Shown: positions 1-20,958 of the stretch, piece after piece
Layout: the number at the start of each line of letters is the position of its first letter
Position numbering within the stretch: position 1 is the stretch's first letter
Source: Spiribacter roseus
GTDB taxonomy: Bacteria > Pseudomonadota > Gammaproteobacteria > Nitrococcales > Nitrococcaceae
NCBI RefSeq assembly: GCF_002813635.1
Contig: NZ_CP016382.1
Coordinates: 1,516,001-1,580,000 of the forward strand
DNA: 64,000 nt
Reading direction: 5' to 3'
The notes under the pieces: model-generated
What the model saw: only the letters and a program-made list of their open reading frames with translations
Told to the model about the DNA's origin: nothing
Database searches by the model: none
Translations under genes and position numbers: made by a program

Positions 1-372
1 TCCATCGAACGAGCGCGGCGAAAAGCCGCGGAAATCGCGGATCCGCGGCCCGGCGATATTGATCAGCCGGTCGAGGAACTCGTACATCCGCTCGCGACGC
101 AGGGTCACCTTGACGCCGATGGGCCAGCCCTCGCGGATCTTGAACCCGGCAACGGCTTTGCGCGTGTAGGTCACCACCGGCTTCTGCCCGGTAATGGCCG
201 CCAGATCGCCCGCGGCGTTGTCCACGACCTTCTTGTCGCGGATCGCCTCGCCGACGCCGATGTTCACCGCGATCTTGTCGAGCCGCGGGACCTGCATCGG
301 ATTGGCATATTCGAATCGCTGCGACAGCGTGCCGATGATTTCGTTTGTGTATTGCTCACGCAATCTGGCCAT
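1..372 (-). CDS. rplE: 50S ribosomal protein L5 (partial, N-terminal part)
   Basis: Large-subunit protein that binds 5S rRNA in the central protuberance. The visible 124 residues start [12 protein letters not shown] and carry the family segments [15 protein letters not shown] and [14 protein letters not shown]. The gene runs off the left edge; full-length L5 is normally about 180 residues. The ATG at 372 lies 9 nt past the rplX stop, so it is co-transcribed with the S10/spc genes to its right. Nothing about it looks unusual. Confidence 0.97.
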   Translation of the reverse strand, partial: MARLREQYTNEIIGTLSQRFEYANPMQVPRLDKIAVNIGVGEAIRDKKVVDNAAGDLAAITGQKPVVTYTRKAVAGFKIREGWPIGVKVTLRRERMYEFLDRLINIAGPRIRDFRGFSPRSFDG

Positions 373-381
373 CTCGATACC

Positions 382-699
382 CTAATCAATCAGCGTGTTG
401 TCGGACTTGAAAAAGCGCACCCGACGCCCGGCTTCGCCATCGCGGATCCCGACCCGATCAGGCCGCCCGGTGTTCGGGTTGTAGATCGCCACATTGGAGC
501 GGTGCAGCGGCTTTTCCTGCTCGATGATTCCGCCGGAATCATTCGCCTGGGGATTGGCACGCTTATGCTTTTTCACCTTGTTCGCGTTCTCGACAACGAT
601 GCCGTCACGCTCGGGCAGGACCCGGATGACGCGGCCGCGCCGCCCCTTGTCCTTGCCCGCAATGACCATGACTTCGTCACCGGCTTTAATCTTCTGCAT
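382..699 (-). CDS. rplX: 50S ribosomal protein L24
   Basis: Assembly-initiating protein of the 50S subunit that binds near the 5' end of 23S rRNA. The 105 residues open with a KOW motif (IKAGDEVMVIAGKDKGRRG) followed by the characteristic VVENANKVKKHKRANP stretch. Length matches the family. It lies 2 nt after rplN and 9 nt before rplE in the usual rplN-rplX-rplE order. Start is the ATG at 699. Confidence 0.98.
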   Translation of the reverse strand: MQKIKAGDEVMVIAGKDKGRRGRVIRVLPERDGIVVENANKVKKHKRANPQANDSGGIIEQEKPLHRSNVAIYNPNTGRPDRVGIRDGEAGRRVRFFKSDNTLID

Positions 700-701
700 C
701 G

Positions 702-1070
702 TTACAGCACCTCCGGCGCCAGAGAGATGATGCGCATGAAACGCTCGTTGCGGAGCTCGCGCGTCACCGGACCGAATACACGGGTGCCGACTGGCTGCAG
801 GTTGGCGTTGAGCAGCACGGCCGCATTGCCGTCGAAGCGGATCAGCGACCCGTCCTGCCGGCGCACGCCGCGCTTGGTCCGTACGACGACCGCGTTATAC
901 ACCTCGCCCTTCTTGACCCGGCCCCGCGGGATGGCGTCCTTGACACTCACTTTGATGATGTCGCCGATGCCGGCGTAACGGCGCTTGGAGCCGCCCAGTA
1001 CTTTGACGCACTGCACCTCCCGGGCCCCGCTGTTGTCCGCCGCGCCTAGCAGCGTCTGCATCTGAATCAT
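702..1070 (-). CDS. rplN: 50S ribosomal protein L14
   Basis: Large-subunit protein at the intersubunit interface. The 122-residue length is exactly typical, and the start [16 protein letters not shown] and the end [13 protein letters not shown] are canonical. It follows rpsQ by 30 nt. In Escherichia coli this gene opens the spc operon after its own promoter; no convincing promoter was seen in the short gap here, so read-through from the S10 genes is likely. Confidence 0.98.
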   Translation of the reverse strand: MIQMQTLLGAADNSGAREVQCVKVLGGSKRRYAGIGDIIKVSVKDAIPRGRVKKGEVYNAVVVRTKRGVRRQDGSLIRFDGNAAVLLNANLQPVGTRVFGPVTRELRNERFMRIISLAPEVL

Positions 1071-1100
1071 GGCGATTGACTCTCTATGATTGATCGTTGC

Positions 1101-1364
1101 TTACTGAACGGCCCGCTCGAGCACGTCCACAAGCCGCCAGGTCTTTTGCTTGGAAACCGGACGGCATTCGACGACCGACACCCAATCCCCCTTCTGGCAG
1201 ACGTTGTCCTCGTCGTGCGCGTGAACCTTCGTCGTGCGACGGATGTACTTGCCGTAGAGCGGATGCGGCACGAGGCGCTCGACGACCACGGTGATGGTCT
1301 TGTCCATCGCCGTGCTGACGACGCGGCCATTGACCGTGCGCTTGACGCTTTCCTTGTTACTCAT
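1101..1364 (-). CDS. rpsQ: 30S ribosomal protein S17
   Basis: Primary 16S rRNA-binding protein of the 30S body. The 87-residue OB-fold protein contains [19 protein letters not shown] and the family motif [19 protein letters not shown]. The start codon overlaps the end of rpmC by 4 nt (ATGA type), which implies translational coupling. Normal length and context. Confidence 0.98.
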   Translation of the reverse strand: MSNKESVKRTVNGRVVSTAMDKTITVVVERLVPHPLYGKYIRRTTKVHAHDEDNVCQKGDWVSVVECRPVSKQKTWRLVDVLERAVQ

Positions 1365-1564
1365 GACTGCTCACCACTCCCGGTCTTCTCGTTGAGCACG
1401 GTCTTGATCCGCGCGATATCACGCCGGACCCGCGTCATCTGGTCGGGCCGCGCCAGCTGGCCCGTGGCCTGCTGCATACGCAGGTTGAACTGCTCCTTGC
1501 GCCGCTCGAGAAGCTCGCTCTCAAGGCTCTCGACGGACTTGTCCCGCAATTCTCTGGCCTTCAT
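1361..1564 (-). CDS. rpmC: 50S ribosomal protein L29
   Basis: Small protein near the peptide exit tunnel, where it helps form the docking site for SRP and trigger factor. I chose the ATG at 1564 ([14 protein letters not shown], 67 residues), because it matches the family N-terminus and overlaps the rplP stop codon by one base. A GTG one codon upstream is also in frame. [14 protein letters not shown] and [14 protein letters not shown] are the conserved helices. Confidence 0.96.
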   Translation of the reverse strand: MKARELRDKSVESLESELLERRKEQFNLRMQQATGQLARPDQMTRVRRDIARIKTVLNEKTGSGEQS

Positions 1565-1977
1565 CACATCACCGTCCGTTCGACGAACCGGGTGTGCACG
1601 GGCAGCTTGGCCGCCGCGCGGCGGAATGCCTCGCGCGCCACTTCTTCCGACACGCCCTCGATTTCGTAAATCACACGACCCGGCTGCACCTTGGCGGCCC
1701 AGTGGTCGACATTACCCTTGCCCTTGCCCTGGCGAACCTCGAGGGGCTTGGACGTGATCGGCGCATCCGGAAAGATGCGGATCCAGATCTTGCCACCCCG
1801 CCGGACATGCCGGTTGATGGCCCGCCGGCCGGCCTCGATCTGACGCGCCGTCACCGGCCCGCGCGTGGTGGACTTCAGGCCGAATTCGCCGAAGTTCACC
1901 TTGTCGCCGCGGGTTGCCAGACCGTTGTTACGGCCTTTCTGCTGTTTCCTGAATTTTGTGCGCTTTGGCTGAAGCAT
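1564..1977 (-). CDS. rplP: 50S ribosomal protein L16
   Basis: Large-subunit protein that organises the A-site region of the peptidyl transferase centre. The 137 residues begin [17 protein letters not shown], with the conserved [19 protein letters not shown] and RMGKGKG-like ([12 protein letters not shown]) motifs, the latter containing the arginine that is hydroxylated in E. coli. The start is 21 nt after rpsC. Length and order are typical. Confidence 0.98.
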   Translation of the reverse strand: MLQPKRTKFRKQQKGRNNGLATRGDKVNFGEFGLKSTTRGPVTARQIEAGRRAINRHVRRGGKIWIRIFPDAPITSKPLEVRQGKGKGNVDHWAAKVQPGRVIYEIEGVSEEVAREAFRRAAAKLPVHTRFVERTVM

Positions 1978-1998
1978 GACTGACTCCTTGTAGCGGCG

Positions 1999-2661
1999 TT
2001 AGCCCGCGGCCCGCTGGCTGGGAACGGTGTCGGTATCAAGGATCTCGCCCTTGAACACCCAGACCTTCACGCCGATGACGCCGTAGGTGGTCTTCGCCTC
2101 GGCAAAGCCGTAGTCGATGTCCGCCCGGAGCGTATGCAGCGGGACACTGCCCTCGCGGTAGTACTCGCTACGCGCGATTTCGGAGCCGTTCAGCCGGCCG
2201 CCGACCTGGACCTTGATGCCCTTGGCGCCGAGCCGCATGGCGTTGCCGACGGCGCGCTTCATGGCCCGACGGAACATGATGCGCCGCTCCAGCTGCTGGG
2301 CGACATTGTCGGCCACGAGCTGCGCATCGAGCTCCGGCTTGCGGATCTCTTCGATGTTCACATGCACCGGGATCCCCATGCGCTGCGTCAGCTGGCGCCG
2401 GAGGCGGTCGATGTCTTCGCCCTTCTTGCCGATGACGATGCCGGGCCGCGCCGTGTGGATCGTGATCAATGCGTTCTTGGCGGGCCGCTCGATGCGGATC
2501 TTGCTGATCGACGCATGCGACAGCCGCTCGCGGATGAACTCACGGATCTTGTAGTCCGTGTACAGCTGATCACCGTAGCGGTTGCTGTTGGCGAACCACA
2601 TCGACCGCCAGTCTTCGGTAATGCCCAGCCGGAATCCCGTTGGATGAACCTTGTGTCCCAT
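1999..2661 (-). CDS. rpsC: 30S ribosomal protein S3
   Basis: 30S head protein at the mRNA entry channel, with helicase-like activity shared with S4/S5. The 220 residues contain the N-terminal [14 protein letters not shown] signature, a KH domain with the GXXG-type loop in [16 protein letters not shown] (about residues 73-88), and the C-terminal domain [15 protein letters not shown]. It begins 10 nt after rplV. Confidence 0.98.
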   Translation of the reverse strand: MGHKVHPTGFRLGITEDWRSMWFANSNRYGDQLYTDYKIREFIRERLSHASISKIRIERPAKNALITIHTARPGIVIGKKGEDIDRLRRQLTQRMGIPVHVNIEEIRKPELDAQLVADNVAQQLERRIMFRRAMKRAVGNAMRLGAKGIKVQVGGRLNGSEIARSEYYREGSVPLHTLRADIDYGFAEAKTTYGVIGVKVWVFKGEILDTDTVPSQRAAG

Positions 2662-2671
2662 TCCTAAACCC

Positions 2672-3004
2672 CTAGTCCTCAGCGACGGCCACGGTAATGT
2701 GGCTCGTGCGCTTCAGGATACGATTCGCCGAGCCCTTGGCCCGAGGCTGAATCCGCTTGTACATCGGGCCCTCATCGACCTGGATGCGCGCGATGCGCAG
2801 CTCGTCGATGTCGGCCCCACTGTTGTGCTCCGCGTTGGCAATCGCGGAATCAACGACCTTTCGCACAATGCCCGACGCCTTGCGGGGGCTGAACTCGAGC
2901 ACTTCCAGCGCCCGTGACACTGGAAGGCCACGGATCTGGTCAGCAAGGAGCCGCACTTTCTGCGGCGAAATGATCGCGTATCGAAGCCTGGCCGCCGTTT
3001 CCAT
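2672..3004 (-). CDS. rplV: 50S ribosomal protein L22
   Basis: Lines the nascent-peptide exit tunnel. The 110-residue protein shows the family helix [17 protein letters not shown] and the tunnel beta-hairpin region around [21 protein letters not shown], where macrolide-resistance changes occur in other species; no abnormality is visible. Only 2 nt separate it from rpsS. Confidence 0.98.
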   Translation of the reverse strand: METAARLRYAIISPQKVRLLADQIRGLPVSRALEVLEFSPRKASGIVRKVVDSAIANAEHNSGADIDELRIARIQVDEGPMYKRIQPRAKGSANRILKRTSHITVAVAED

Positions 3005-3006
3005 GC

Positions 3007-3282
3007 TTACCTCTTCGCCTTCTTGTCGGCCTGGTGACCCTTGAACGTCCGAGTGGACGCGAATTCACCGAGCTTGTGACCGACCATGTTCTCGTTGACG
3101 AGCACCGGCACATGCTGACGGCCGTTATGCACCGCAATGGTCAGACCGACCATCTCCGGCACTACCATCGATCGCCGCGACCAGGTCTTGATCGGACGCT
3201 TACTGTTGGCCTCCGCCGCCACCTGAACTTTCTTCAGGAGGTGCGTATCAATGAACGGGCCTTTTCGAATCGAGCGTGGCAC
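3007..3282 (-). CDS. rpsS: 30S ribosomal protein S19
   Basis: 30S head protein contacting S13 and 16S rRNA near the A site. The 91 residues start [19 protein letters not shown] and include [20 protein letters not shown] and the [13 protein letters not shown] motif. It lies 20 nt downstream of rplB. Typical length. Confidence 0.98.
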   Translation of the reverse strand: MPRSIRKGPFIDTHLLKKVQVAAEANSKRPIKTWSRRSMVVPEMVGLTIAVHNGRQHVPVLVNENMVGHKLGEFASTRTFKGHQADKKAKR

Positions 3283-3302
3283 TTCTGATCCACCCCTTTC
3301 CG

Positions 3303-4127
3303 TTAGCGTTTGCGACGGCGCACGATAAGCTTATCGGTGCGCTTGTTGCTGCGGGTCTTGTGACCCTTCGTCGGAATACCCCAGGGGGTTACCGGATGGC
3401 GCCCACCCGACGTCCGACCCTCACCACCACCGTGGGGATGGTCCACCGGGTTCATCACCACGCCGCGCACTGTCGGGCGCCGCCCGGCGATCCGCGTCGC
3501 CCCGGCCTTGCCCATGGAGCGCAGCGAGTGTTCGCCGTTACTGACCTCACCGATGGTCGCCCGGCACTCGCTGAGCACCTTGCGCATCTCACCGGAGCGC
3601 AGGCGCAGCGTGGCATACGCGCCCTCACGGGCTACCAGCTGGACACCGGCGCCGGCGGAGCGCGCCATCTGCGCGCCCTTGCCCGGCCGCATTTCGATGC
3701 AATGCACCTGCGTACCCAGCGGGATGTTGCGCAGTGGCATCGTGTTGCCCGGCTTGATGGGCGAACCCTGACCCGAGCGGACTTCCTGGCCCACCTTCAG
3801 GTTCTTGGGTGCAATGATGTAGCGACGCTCGCCGTCCCGGTACAACAGCAGCGCGATGTTCGCACTGCGATTGGGGTCGTACTCCAGCCGCTCGACGCGC
3901 GCCGGAATGTCTTCCTTGTTGCGACGGAAGTCGATGTCGCGATAGCGCCGCTTGTGCCCGCCGCCGATATGGCGCGTGGTGATGCGGCCCTGATTGTTCC
4001 GCCCGCCACTCTTGTTGAGCTTGCGGACCAGGGGCGCATAGGGCTCGCCCCGGTAGAGATCGCTTTTCACCGGCTGGGCGACGAACCGACGCCCCGGCGA
4101 GGTGGGTTTTGCTTTACGCACTGCCAT
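3303..4127 (-). CDS. rplB: 50S ribosomal protein L2
   Basis: Highly conserved 23S rRNA-binding protein needed for subunit association and peptidyl transfer. The 274 residues contain the SH3-like core ([17 protein letters not shown]) and the near-invariant C-terminal [20 protein letters not shown] loop with the functional histidine. It sits 20 nt after rplW in canonical order. Confidence 0.99.
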   Translation of the reverse strand: MAVRKAKPTSPGRRFVAQPVKSDLYRGEPYAPLVRKLNKSGGRNNQGRITTRHIGGGHKRRYRDIDFRRNKEDIPARVERLEYDPNRSANIALLLYRDGERRYIIAPKNLKVGQEVRSGQGSPIKPGNTMPLRNIPLGTQVHCIEMRPGKGAQMARSAGAGVQLVAREGAYATLRLRSGEMRKVLSECRATIGEVSNGEHSLRSMGKAGATRIAGRRPTVRGVVMNPVDHPHGGGEGRTSGGRHPVTPWGIPTKGHKTRSNKRTDKLIVRRRKR

Positions 4128-4147
4128 GATCGTTCAGTCCTGTCCGC

Positions 4148-4447
4148 TTATTCCACGCCGCCGATGAAATCCAGCTCATGGCCCTGCTCGAGCGCCACAT
4201 AGGCTTTCTTCCAATCGGGACGACGACCCTGGATCCGCCCGAAGTTCTTGCGCTTGCCGTTAACATTGGCCACGCGCACATCCCGGACCTCGACCTCGAA
4301 CAGCTGCTCGACAGCCGCCTTGATTTCGCGCTTGGTCGCGTTGCGCGCGACCTTGAACGCCACCTGGTTGGCCTCGTCCGCAATCACCGTGCTTTTCTCG
4401 GAGATATGCGGTCCGCGAAGCACCTGGTACATCCGCTCCTGATTCAT
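4148..4447 (-). CDS. rplW: 50S ribosomal protein L23
   Basis: Exit-tunnel protein that docks trigger factor and SRP. I take the ATG at 4447 ([19 protein letters not shown], 99 residues), because it matches the family N-terminus and overlaps the rplD stop as ATGA. An in-frame GTG nine bases upstream would add [24 protein letters not shown] basic loop (here [20 protein letters not shown]) is present. Confidence 0.97.
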   Translation of the reverse strand: MNQERMYQVLRGPHISEKSTVIADEANQVAFKVARNATKREIKAAVEQLFEVEVRDVRVANVNGKRKNFGRIQGRRPDWKKAYVALEQGHELDFIGGVE

Positions 4448-5052
4448 GCGAGCCACTCCTCAATACGCCGCAGCGCATCCGTTGTCATGACGACGTTCTC
4501 ATGGGCCAGCAGCGTCACCGGGTCGAGGCCGACCGTATCGCGGACATCCACGCGCGGCAGGTTGCGGACCGCCAGGTAAAGCGCCTCACTGACTTCAGTC
4601 GTCACGATCAGCACGTCCTCGCTGCCGGTCACCCCCTTGATCTGGGCACGGGCGTCACGCGTGCGGGGCCCGTCGACCTCGAACGTGCTCACGACCTGCA
4701 GGCGCTGCTGCCGGAGGAGCTCCGAGAGGATCGAGCGCAGCGCGCCGCGATACATCTTGCGATTGACCTTGACCGAATGATCCCGCGGCTTGGCCGCGAA
4801 GGTCTGACCACCACTGCGCCAGATCGGACTGCGGATCGTGCCGGCACGGGCCCGACCGGTGCCCTTCTGCCGCCACGGCTTGACGCCGCCGCCACTGACT
4901 TCCGAGCGGGTCTTCTGGGCCTTGGTGCCCGCCCGCGCCCCGGCCAGGTACGAAACCACGACTTGGTGAACGAGCGGCTCACGGAATTCAGCACCGAGAA
5001 CGGTCTCGGAGACCTCGATGGTCGAGCCGTCACCCTGCAATGTTAGCTGCAT
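4444..5052 (-). CDS. rplD: 50S ribosomal protein L4
   Basis: Tunnel-constriction protein of the 50S subunit. In E. coli it also represses the S10 operon and binds RNase E. The 202 residues include the loop that reaches into the tunnel ([20 protein letters not shown] followed by [17 protein letters not shown]) and the C-terminal [19 protein letters not shown] region. It overlaps rplC by 1 nt. Whether it autoregulates here is relevant to the structured gap between rpsJ and rplC. Confidence 0.98.
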   Translation of the reverse strand: MQLTLQGDGSTIEVSETVLGAEFREPLVHQVVVSYLAGARAGTKAQKTRSEVSGGGVKPWRQKGTGRARAGTIRSPIWRSGGQTFAAKPRDHSVKVNRKMYRGALRSILSELLRQQRLQVVSTFEVDGPRTRDARAQIKGVTGSEDVLIVTTEVSEALYLAVRNLPRVDVRDTVGLDPVTLLAHENVVMTTDALRRIEEWLA

Positions 5053-5711
5053 CAGTTACCTCCCGCCGCGGCGAGCTGTTTGACCGCCGGGCGCACAATG
5101 ACGTCCCCGTCCGCCGGCCCGGGAACCGCGCCGCGGACCAACAGTAGGTTGCGCTCGGTGTCGACCCGAACCACCTCGAGATTTTGTGTGGTCTCACGGA
5201 CATTACCCATCTGCCCGGACATCTTCTTGCCCGGGAACACGCGCCCCGGATCCTGCGCCTGGCCGATCGAGCCGGGCACACGGTGGGATGCCGAGTTGCC
5301 GTGCGAGTTGTCCTGCGTGCGGAAATTGTGGCGCTTGACCGTCCCCGCGAATCCCTTGCCCTTGGAGGTACCGGTCACATCGACGATGGCCCCTGCCTCG
5401 AACTGCTCGACGGTCAACGTGCCACCGGCCTGGATGTCTTCACCGGCGTCGCTGCCGAGCCGGAACTCCCAGAGGCCGCGGCCCATCTCGACACCGGCCT
5501 TGGCGACATGCCCGGCAATGGCCTGGTTGACGCGGGACGGACGACGCTCTCCGGCGGTGACCTGAACGGCACTGTAACCATCATGGTCCTGTGCCTTGAT
5601 CTGCGTGACGCGGTTCGGGGTGGCCTCGACCACCGTCACGGGGATGCTCTCACCCGTATCCGTAAAAATCCGCGTCATGCCGCGTTTGCGGCCGACGATT
5701 CCGATTGCCAT
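5052..5711 (-). CDS. rplC: 50S ribosomal protein L3
   Basis: Early-assembly 50S protein whose loop approaches the peptidyl transferase centre. The 219 residues start [20 protein letters not shown] and contain the tip-loop region [20 protein letters not shown] and the [20 protein letters not shown] motif. It is the first gene after a 176-nt hairpin-rich gap downstream of rpsJ. The Shine-Dalgarno-like GAAGAGG lies just upstream of the ATG. Confidence 0.98.
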   Translation of the reverse strand: MAIGIVGRKRGMTRIFTDTGESIPVTVVEATPNRVTQIKAQDHDGYSAVQVTAGERRPSRVNQAIAGHVAKAGVEMGRGLWEFRLGSDAGEDIQAGGTLTVEQFEAGAIVDVTGTSKGKGFAGTVKRHNFRTQDNSHGNSASHRVPGSIGQAQDPGRVFPGKKMSGQMGNVRETTQNLEVVRVDTERNLLLVRGAVPGPADGDVIVRPAVKQLAAAGGN

Positions 5712-5828
5712 CGTCGCTACCCTCTTCCATCAGCTGAACGTATCCCCGCAGGCAGACCGATGCCTTACCTGCTGGGTGATCATCAACCGAATTGTTTCTT
5801 TCGGATTGATGCCGGCTTGGGCCGGCCT

Positions 5829-5851
5829 AAAAGAGGCCCGCTCCGGCGGGC
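5829..5851 (-). terminator. Hairpin plus U-run between rpsJ and rplC (terminator or attenuator)
   Basis: On the minus strand GCCCGC-CGGA-GCGGGC forms a perfect 6-bp stem with a 4-nt loop, followed by CTCTTTT, which resembles an intrinsic terminator. A second perfect 6-bp hairpin (GCCGGC at 5811-5816 and 5821-5826) follows immediately. It is placed 36 nt past the rpsJ stop. It may end part of the transcripts or serve as an L4-type attenuator; the short U-run keeps confidence moderate. Confidence 0.5.
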
Positions 5852-5887
5852 TGATCCAGGATCAGTGCCGGAGTAGTTCCCCGAAAC

Positions 5888-6205
5888 TCAGGAGAGCTTG
5901 ATCTGCACATCGACACCGGCGGCGAGGTCGAGCTTCATCAGCGCGTCGACCGTCTTGTCCGTTGGGTCGATGATGTCCATCAACCGCTTGTGAGTCCGAA
6001 TCTCATACTGATCGCGCGCGTCTTTGTTGACGTGCGGCGAGATCAGAATGGTATACCTTTCCTTCTTCGTCGGCAAGGGAACCGGGCCCTGTATATGGGC
6101 GCCGGTCCGCTTGGCGGTCTCGACGATCTCCCGGGCCGACTGATCGATCAGCCGATGGTCGAATGCCTTGAGACGAATCCGGATTTTCTGGTTATTCGAT
6201 GCCAT
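5888..6205 (-). CDS. rpsJ: 30S ribosomal protein S10
   Basis: 30S head protein, also NusE, which joins NusB/NusG in antitermination and transcription-translation coupling. The 105 residues contain [40 protein letters not shown] and the RTHKRLMDI motif. It follows tufA by only 6 nt and is separated from rplC by 176 nt, so here it behaves like the last gene of the str transcript rather than the first gene of the S10 operon. Confidence 0.98.
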   Translation of the reverse strand: MASNNQKIRIRLKAFDHRLIDQSAREIVETAKRTGAHIQGPVPLPTKKERYTILISPHVNKDARDQYEIRTHKRLMDIIDPTDKTVDALMKLDLAAGVDVQIKLS

Positions 6206-6211
6206 AGTCGT

Positions 6212-7402
<1,191 letters not shown>

Positions 7403-7455
7403 GGTTCACCTCTTACCCGTCAAAATCAAAGACCGAATCCGACCGAACAGGATGT

Positions 7456-9549
<2,094 letters not shown>

Positions 9550-9571
9550 AACCTATTACCCCTGAACCTTA

Positions 9572-10042
9572 TTACCAGCGGAAATGCGAGAAGGCCTTGT
9601 TGGCCTCCGCCATACGATGGGTATCTTCCCGCTTTTTCACCGCACTGCCACGACCCTCGGCCGCTTCCAGCAGCTCGTTGCCGAGGCGATGCCCCATCGT
9701 GGCCTCACTGCGCTTGCGCGCGGCCTCGATCACCCAGCGCATGCCGAGCGTGTTGCGCCGCTGCGGGCGCACCTCCACCGGCACCTGATAGGTGGCACCG
9801 CCGACGCGGCGCGACTTCACCTCGACCACCGGCCGAACCTTGTCGAGCGCCGTCTCCAGCACTTCCATCGGCTCGCCACTGTGCTTTTCGGCGATCCGGT
9901 CGAGCGCGGTGTAGACGATCTTCTCGGCCACCGCCCGCTTGCCGTCGCGCATGATCATGTTCACGAAACGCGTGAGCATCTCGCTGTCATACTTCGGGTC
10001 CGCGAGGACCTTGCGCTTCGGGACTTCTCTTCTTCTCGGCAT
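9572..10042 (-). CDS. rpsG: 30S ribosomal protein S7
   Basis: Primary assembly protein of the 30S head at the E site. The 156 residues start [18 protein letters not shown] and include the conserved [17 protein letters not shown] and [16 protein letters not shown] segments. It is 14 nt after rpsL. In E. coli the longer rpsL-rpsG gap is an S7 operator; the short gap here leaves little room for one. Confidence 0.98.
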   Translation of the reverse strand: MPRRREVPKRKVLADPKYDSEMLTRFVNMIMRDGKRAVAEKIVYTALDRIAEKHSGEPMEVLETALDKVRPVVEVKSRRVGGATYQVPVEVRPQRRNTLGMRWVIEAARKRSEATMGHRLGNELLEAAEGRGSAVKKREDTHRMAEANKAFSHFRW

Positions 10043-10056
10043 GATTGTCTACCCGC

Positions 10057-10431
10057 TTATCCTTTTGGCCGCTTGGCGCCGTACTTCGAGCGTCCTTGGC
10101 GGCGCTTGCTGACACCGGCGGTGTCCAGCGAGCCGCGGACGACGTGATACCGCACACCGGGAAGGTCCTTGACACGGCCGCCGCGAATCAGCGCGACCGA
10201 ATGTTCCTGGAGGTTGTGCCCCTCACCGCCGATATAGCTGGCGACCTCGTAGCCGTTGGTCAGCCGCACGCGCGCGACTTTCCGCAGCGCCGAGTTCGGC
10301 TTCTTCGGGGTGGTGGTGTAGACGCGGGCGCACACACCTCGACGCTGAGGACAGGCCTCGAGCGCGGGCACGTTGCTCTTCTCGTGCCGGCGCTTGCGAG
10401 GCTTGCGCACCAGCTGATTGATCGTGGCCAT
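10057..10431 (-). CDS. rpsL: 30S ribosomal protein S12
   Basis: Decoding-centre protein and the target of streptomycin resistance. The chosen ATG at 10431 gives 124 residues starting [15 protein letters not shown], exactly the E. coli length. The frame stays open 16 codons further upstream but without family similarity. The [20 protein letters not shown] loop contains the wild-type lysine, and [20 protein letters not shown] is canonical. Its own promoter and leader hairpin lie just upstream. Confidence 0.98.
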   Translation of the reverse strand: MATINQLVRKPRKRRHEKSNVPALEACPQRRGVCARVYTTTPKKPNSALRKVARVRLTNGYEVASYIGGEGHNLQEHSVALIRGGRVKDLPGVRYHVVRGSLDTAGVSKRRQGRSKYGAKRPKG

Positions 10432-10459
10432 AGAGTTCTGACTCCCGTCCTTCAACGAA

Positions 10460-10487
10460 CGCCGGAGTGGAAGGCCCAACTCCGGCG
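10460..10487 (-). promoter_or_regulatory. Perfect 9-bp stem-loop in the rpsL leader
   Basis: CGCCGGAGT and ACTCCGGCG pair perfectly around a 10-nt loop, between the rpsL promoter and the rpsL start. No U-run follows, so it is unlikely to be a terminator. A role as a leader structure for ribosomal-protein feedback or transcript stability is inference. Confidence 0.4.
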
Positions 10488-10497
10488 AAAGCCGTTA

Positions 10498-10526
10498 AGT
10501 GTAGGATCGGGCTTCATGGGTGTCAA
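10498..10526 (-). promoter_or_regulatory. Sigma-70-type promoter of the str operon (rpsL)
   Basis: Read on the minus strand: a perfect -35 TTGACA (10526-10521), a 17-nt spacer and a -10 TACACT (10503-10498). It lies in the 111-nt gap between the rpoC stop and the rpsL start, so the rpsL-rpsG-fusA-tufA-rpsJ genes can be transcribed independently of rpoBC. Confidence 0.85.
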
Positions 10527-10542
10527 CCAGAAGCCCGGTCCG

Positions 10543-14793
<4,251 letters not shown>

Positions 14794-14806
14794 ATCGGCT
14801 ACCCGT

Positions 14807-18874
<4,068 letters not shown>

Positions 18875-19075
18875 CGAGGTTCCTCAACGAGGTCGGGGTC
18901 CGCCGTGTGCAAGGCTTCGAGGACTCGCCCAATGCAAGCACTCGCAGACTTGGACACAACGGCCGTCAACGGATTCCGACTACAACAGATTCTTCACAAG
19001 CACCAAAGGGCCAACGGCCGGTTCGACCGTCAGCCCCCATCAACGCCGGTTCTGTGGCGCTGGTCTGGTCAAGCC
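18875..19075 (-). promoter_or_regulatory. rplL-rpoB intergenic leader
   Basis: This 201-nt gap holds no gene. In E. coli the equivalent gap contains an attenuator and an RNase III site that set the rplL:rpoB ratio. Here I see only weak GC-rich inverted repeats and no clear hairpin plus U-run or consensus promoter, so a regulatory role is inferred from position only. Confidence 0.3.
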
Positions 19076-19453
19076 CTACTTGAGCTCGACCGTGGCGCCC
19101 GCCTCTTCGAGCTGACCCTTCAGCTCGTCGGCTTCTTCCTTGGTGGCGCCTTCCTTGACCGGCGCCGGGACGCCCTCGACCAGCGTCTTGGCCTCCTTGA
19201 GACCCAGACCCGTGGCGCCGCGGACCGCCTTGATGACGCCGACCTTGTTCTCGCCGAAGCCCGTCAGGACTACGTCGAACTCGGTCTGCTCTTCGGCGGC
19301 TTCACCCTCACCGCCACCGGCGGCGGGTGCTGCAGCGACGGCGGCGGCAGCGGTGACACCAAACTTCTCTTCCATCGCCTCGATGAGCTCGACGACCTCC
19401 ATGACGGTCATGTTCGAGATGCTCTCGAGGATGTCTTCCTTGGAAACGGCCAT
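19076..19453 (-). CDS. rplL: 50S ribosomal protein L7/L12
   Basis: Multi-copy stalk protein that recruits translation GTPases. The 125 residues show the N-terminal dimerisation domain ([20 protein letters not shown]), an Ala/Gly/Glu-rich hinge (about residues 35-58) and the C-terminal factor-binding domain ending in [15 protein letters not shown]. It is 63 nt downstream of rplJ. Typical length and composition. Confidence 0.98.
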   Translation of the reverse strand: MAVSKEDILESISNMTVMEVVELIEAMEEKFGVTAAAAVAAAPAAGGGEGEAAEEQTEFDVVLTGFGENKVGVIKAVRGATGLGLKEAKTLVEGVPAPVKEGATKEEADELKGQLEEAGATVELK

Positions 19454-19516
19454 TGTGTTTTCTCCTGGCTGATTCGATTGATAATTGCGCGAACGGCAGC
19501 GACAGGGCTGTCGATC

Positions 19517-20038
19517 CTACTGCTTGGCGTCCTTGACCGCGGAGACGGTACGCACCAGCTTGCCGGGCACCTCGTTGAGGGTGGTGGCGAGCTTCTGTAC
19601 CGGCGCCTGCATGGTCGCCATGAGGCGACTGATCGCCTCGTCGTAGGTGGGCAGTGTGGCCAGCCGGTCGATCTCGGACCCGGGGTATTTCTCCCCGCCG
19701 ACCGCCAGCATTTTCACTACCAGCTGTTCGTGTTCCTTGGCAAAGCTCTTGAGAACACGGGCGGCTGAGCCGGGATCTTCCTGCGAGAACGCGAGCACCA
19801 GCGGACCTTCAAGGTCTTCGCTCATGCACTCGAACTGCGTGCCCTCGACGGCGCGCTTCGCGAGGGTGTTCTTAACCACCCGCACATAAACGCCCGCATC
19901 CCGGGCCTGCACACGCAGGCTATCCATATCACCGGCGGACAGACCCCGGTATTCCGCGGCAACCGCGGAATGGGCCTGACCAGCCACCTCAGCGACTTCC
20001 TGCACCATCCGCTTTTTCTGTTCCAGACTTACGCCCAT
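19517..20038 (-). CDS. rplJ: 50S ribosomal protein L10
   Basis: Base of the L7/L12 stalk. In E. coli the L10-L12 complex also represses its own mRNA. The 173 residues begin MGVSLEQKKRMVQEVAEVAG and contain VKNTLAKRAVEGT. A strong Shine-Dalgarno (AGGAGG) precedes the ATG. The 223-nt gap upstream is the expected place for autogenous control. Confidence 0.98.
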   Translation of the reverse strand: MGVSLEQKKRMVQEVAEVAGQAHSAVAAEYRGLSAGDMDSLRVQARDAGVYVRVVKNTLAKRAVEGTQFECMSEDLEGPLVLAFSQEDPGSAARVLKSFAKEHEQLVVKMLAVGGEKYPGSEIDRLATLPTYDEAISRLMATMQAPVQKLATTLNEVPGKLVRTVSAVKDAKQ

Positions 20039-20261
20039 TCAAATGCCTCCTGGAACGGCGGTTGGTAATGGCATCCGGACCCTCGGCCCGTCTGCCCCGT
20101 AACGGTGAACCCGTGCAGGAAACCTGTCCTGTCCGGCACACCGTCTACCGCTGGCGGTCGTATGACACTTACGCGGCGAACCGCACCCAACGGTCTATGA
20201 CGGCTGTCTCGATGACAGCCAGCAGCCATTGACACAATGGCCGCGACATCGGAGCCGCTGA
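20039..20261 (-). promoter_or_regulatory. Candidate L10 leader between rplA and rplJ
   Basis: The 223-nt gap contains no gene but several inverted repeats, such as GGCTGT/ACAGCC around a 7-nt loop near 20208-20226. In E. coli the equivalent leader is bound by L10-L12 to block rplJL translation. The assignment rests on position plus visible hairpin potential; a promoter inside it was not identified. Confidence 0.4.
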
Positions 20262-20954
20262 CTAGGTCAGCGCCCCCAAATCCACCGGCACCCCCGGCCC
20301 CATCGTCGTGGAGACCGTGGCCCGTTTGAGATAGACACCCTTCGACGAGGCCGGCTTGATCTTCTGCAGATCATTGATCAGGGCCTGGAGGTTCTGCGCG
20401 AGGGCCTCCGGCTCGAAATCGGCCTTGCCGAGGCTGCAATGAATCAGCCCGCCACGGTCGGCGCGGTAGCGCACCTGCCCGGCCTTGGCGTTGCGCACGG
20501 CCTCGGCCACATCCGTGGCGACTGTGCCTACGCGCGGGTTGGGCATCAGCCCCCGCGGGCCCAGCAGACGGCCCAGCTTACCCACGACGCCCATGGCGTC
20601 CGGGCTGGCGATGACCACGTCATAATCCAGTTCGCCGCCCTGCATGCGCTCGGCCAGGTCGTCCATTCCCACCGTATCGGCACCGGCCGCCTCGGCGGCC
20701 TCGGCATTGGCCCCCTGGGCGAACACGGCGACCCGGACGGTCTTGCCGGTGCCATTCGGCAGCACCGTTGAGCCGCGCACCATCTGATCACCCTTGCGCG
20801 GATCAATCCCCAGATTGACGGCGACGTCGATGGACTCGGTGAACTTCGCGGTGGCGAGCTCCTTGAGCAGGTTGAACGCCTCCTGGGCCGGGTACAGGCG
20901 GTCGCGGTCGATCTTCTCTTCGAATACGCGCTGGCGCTTGGTCAGTTTTGCCAT
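20262..20954 (-). CDS. rplA: 50S ribosomal protein L1
   Basis: L1-stalk protein that moves deacylated tRNA out of the E site and in E. coli represses translation of the L11 operon. The 230 residues include the family motif [19 protein letters not shown] and the C-terminal [19 protein letters not shown]. It lies 4 nt after rplK, consistent with co-translation. Confidence 0.98.
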   Translation of the reverse strand: MAKLTKRQRVFEEKIDRDRLYPAQEAFNLLKELATAKFTESIDVAVNLGIDPRKGDQMVRGSTVLPNGTGKTVRVAVFAQGANAEAAEAAGADTVGMDDLAERMQGGELDYDVVIASPDAMGVVGKLGRLLGPRGLMPNPRVGTVATDVAEAVRNAKAGQVRYRADRGGLIHCSLGKADFEPEALAQNLQALINDLQKIKPASSKGVYLKRATVSTTMGPGVPVDLGALT

Positions 20955-20958
20955 GGCG

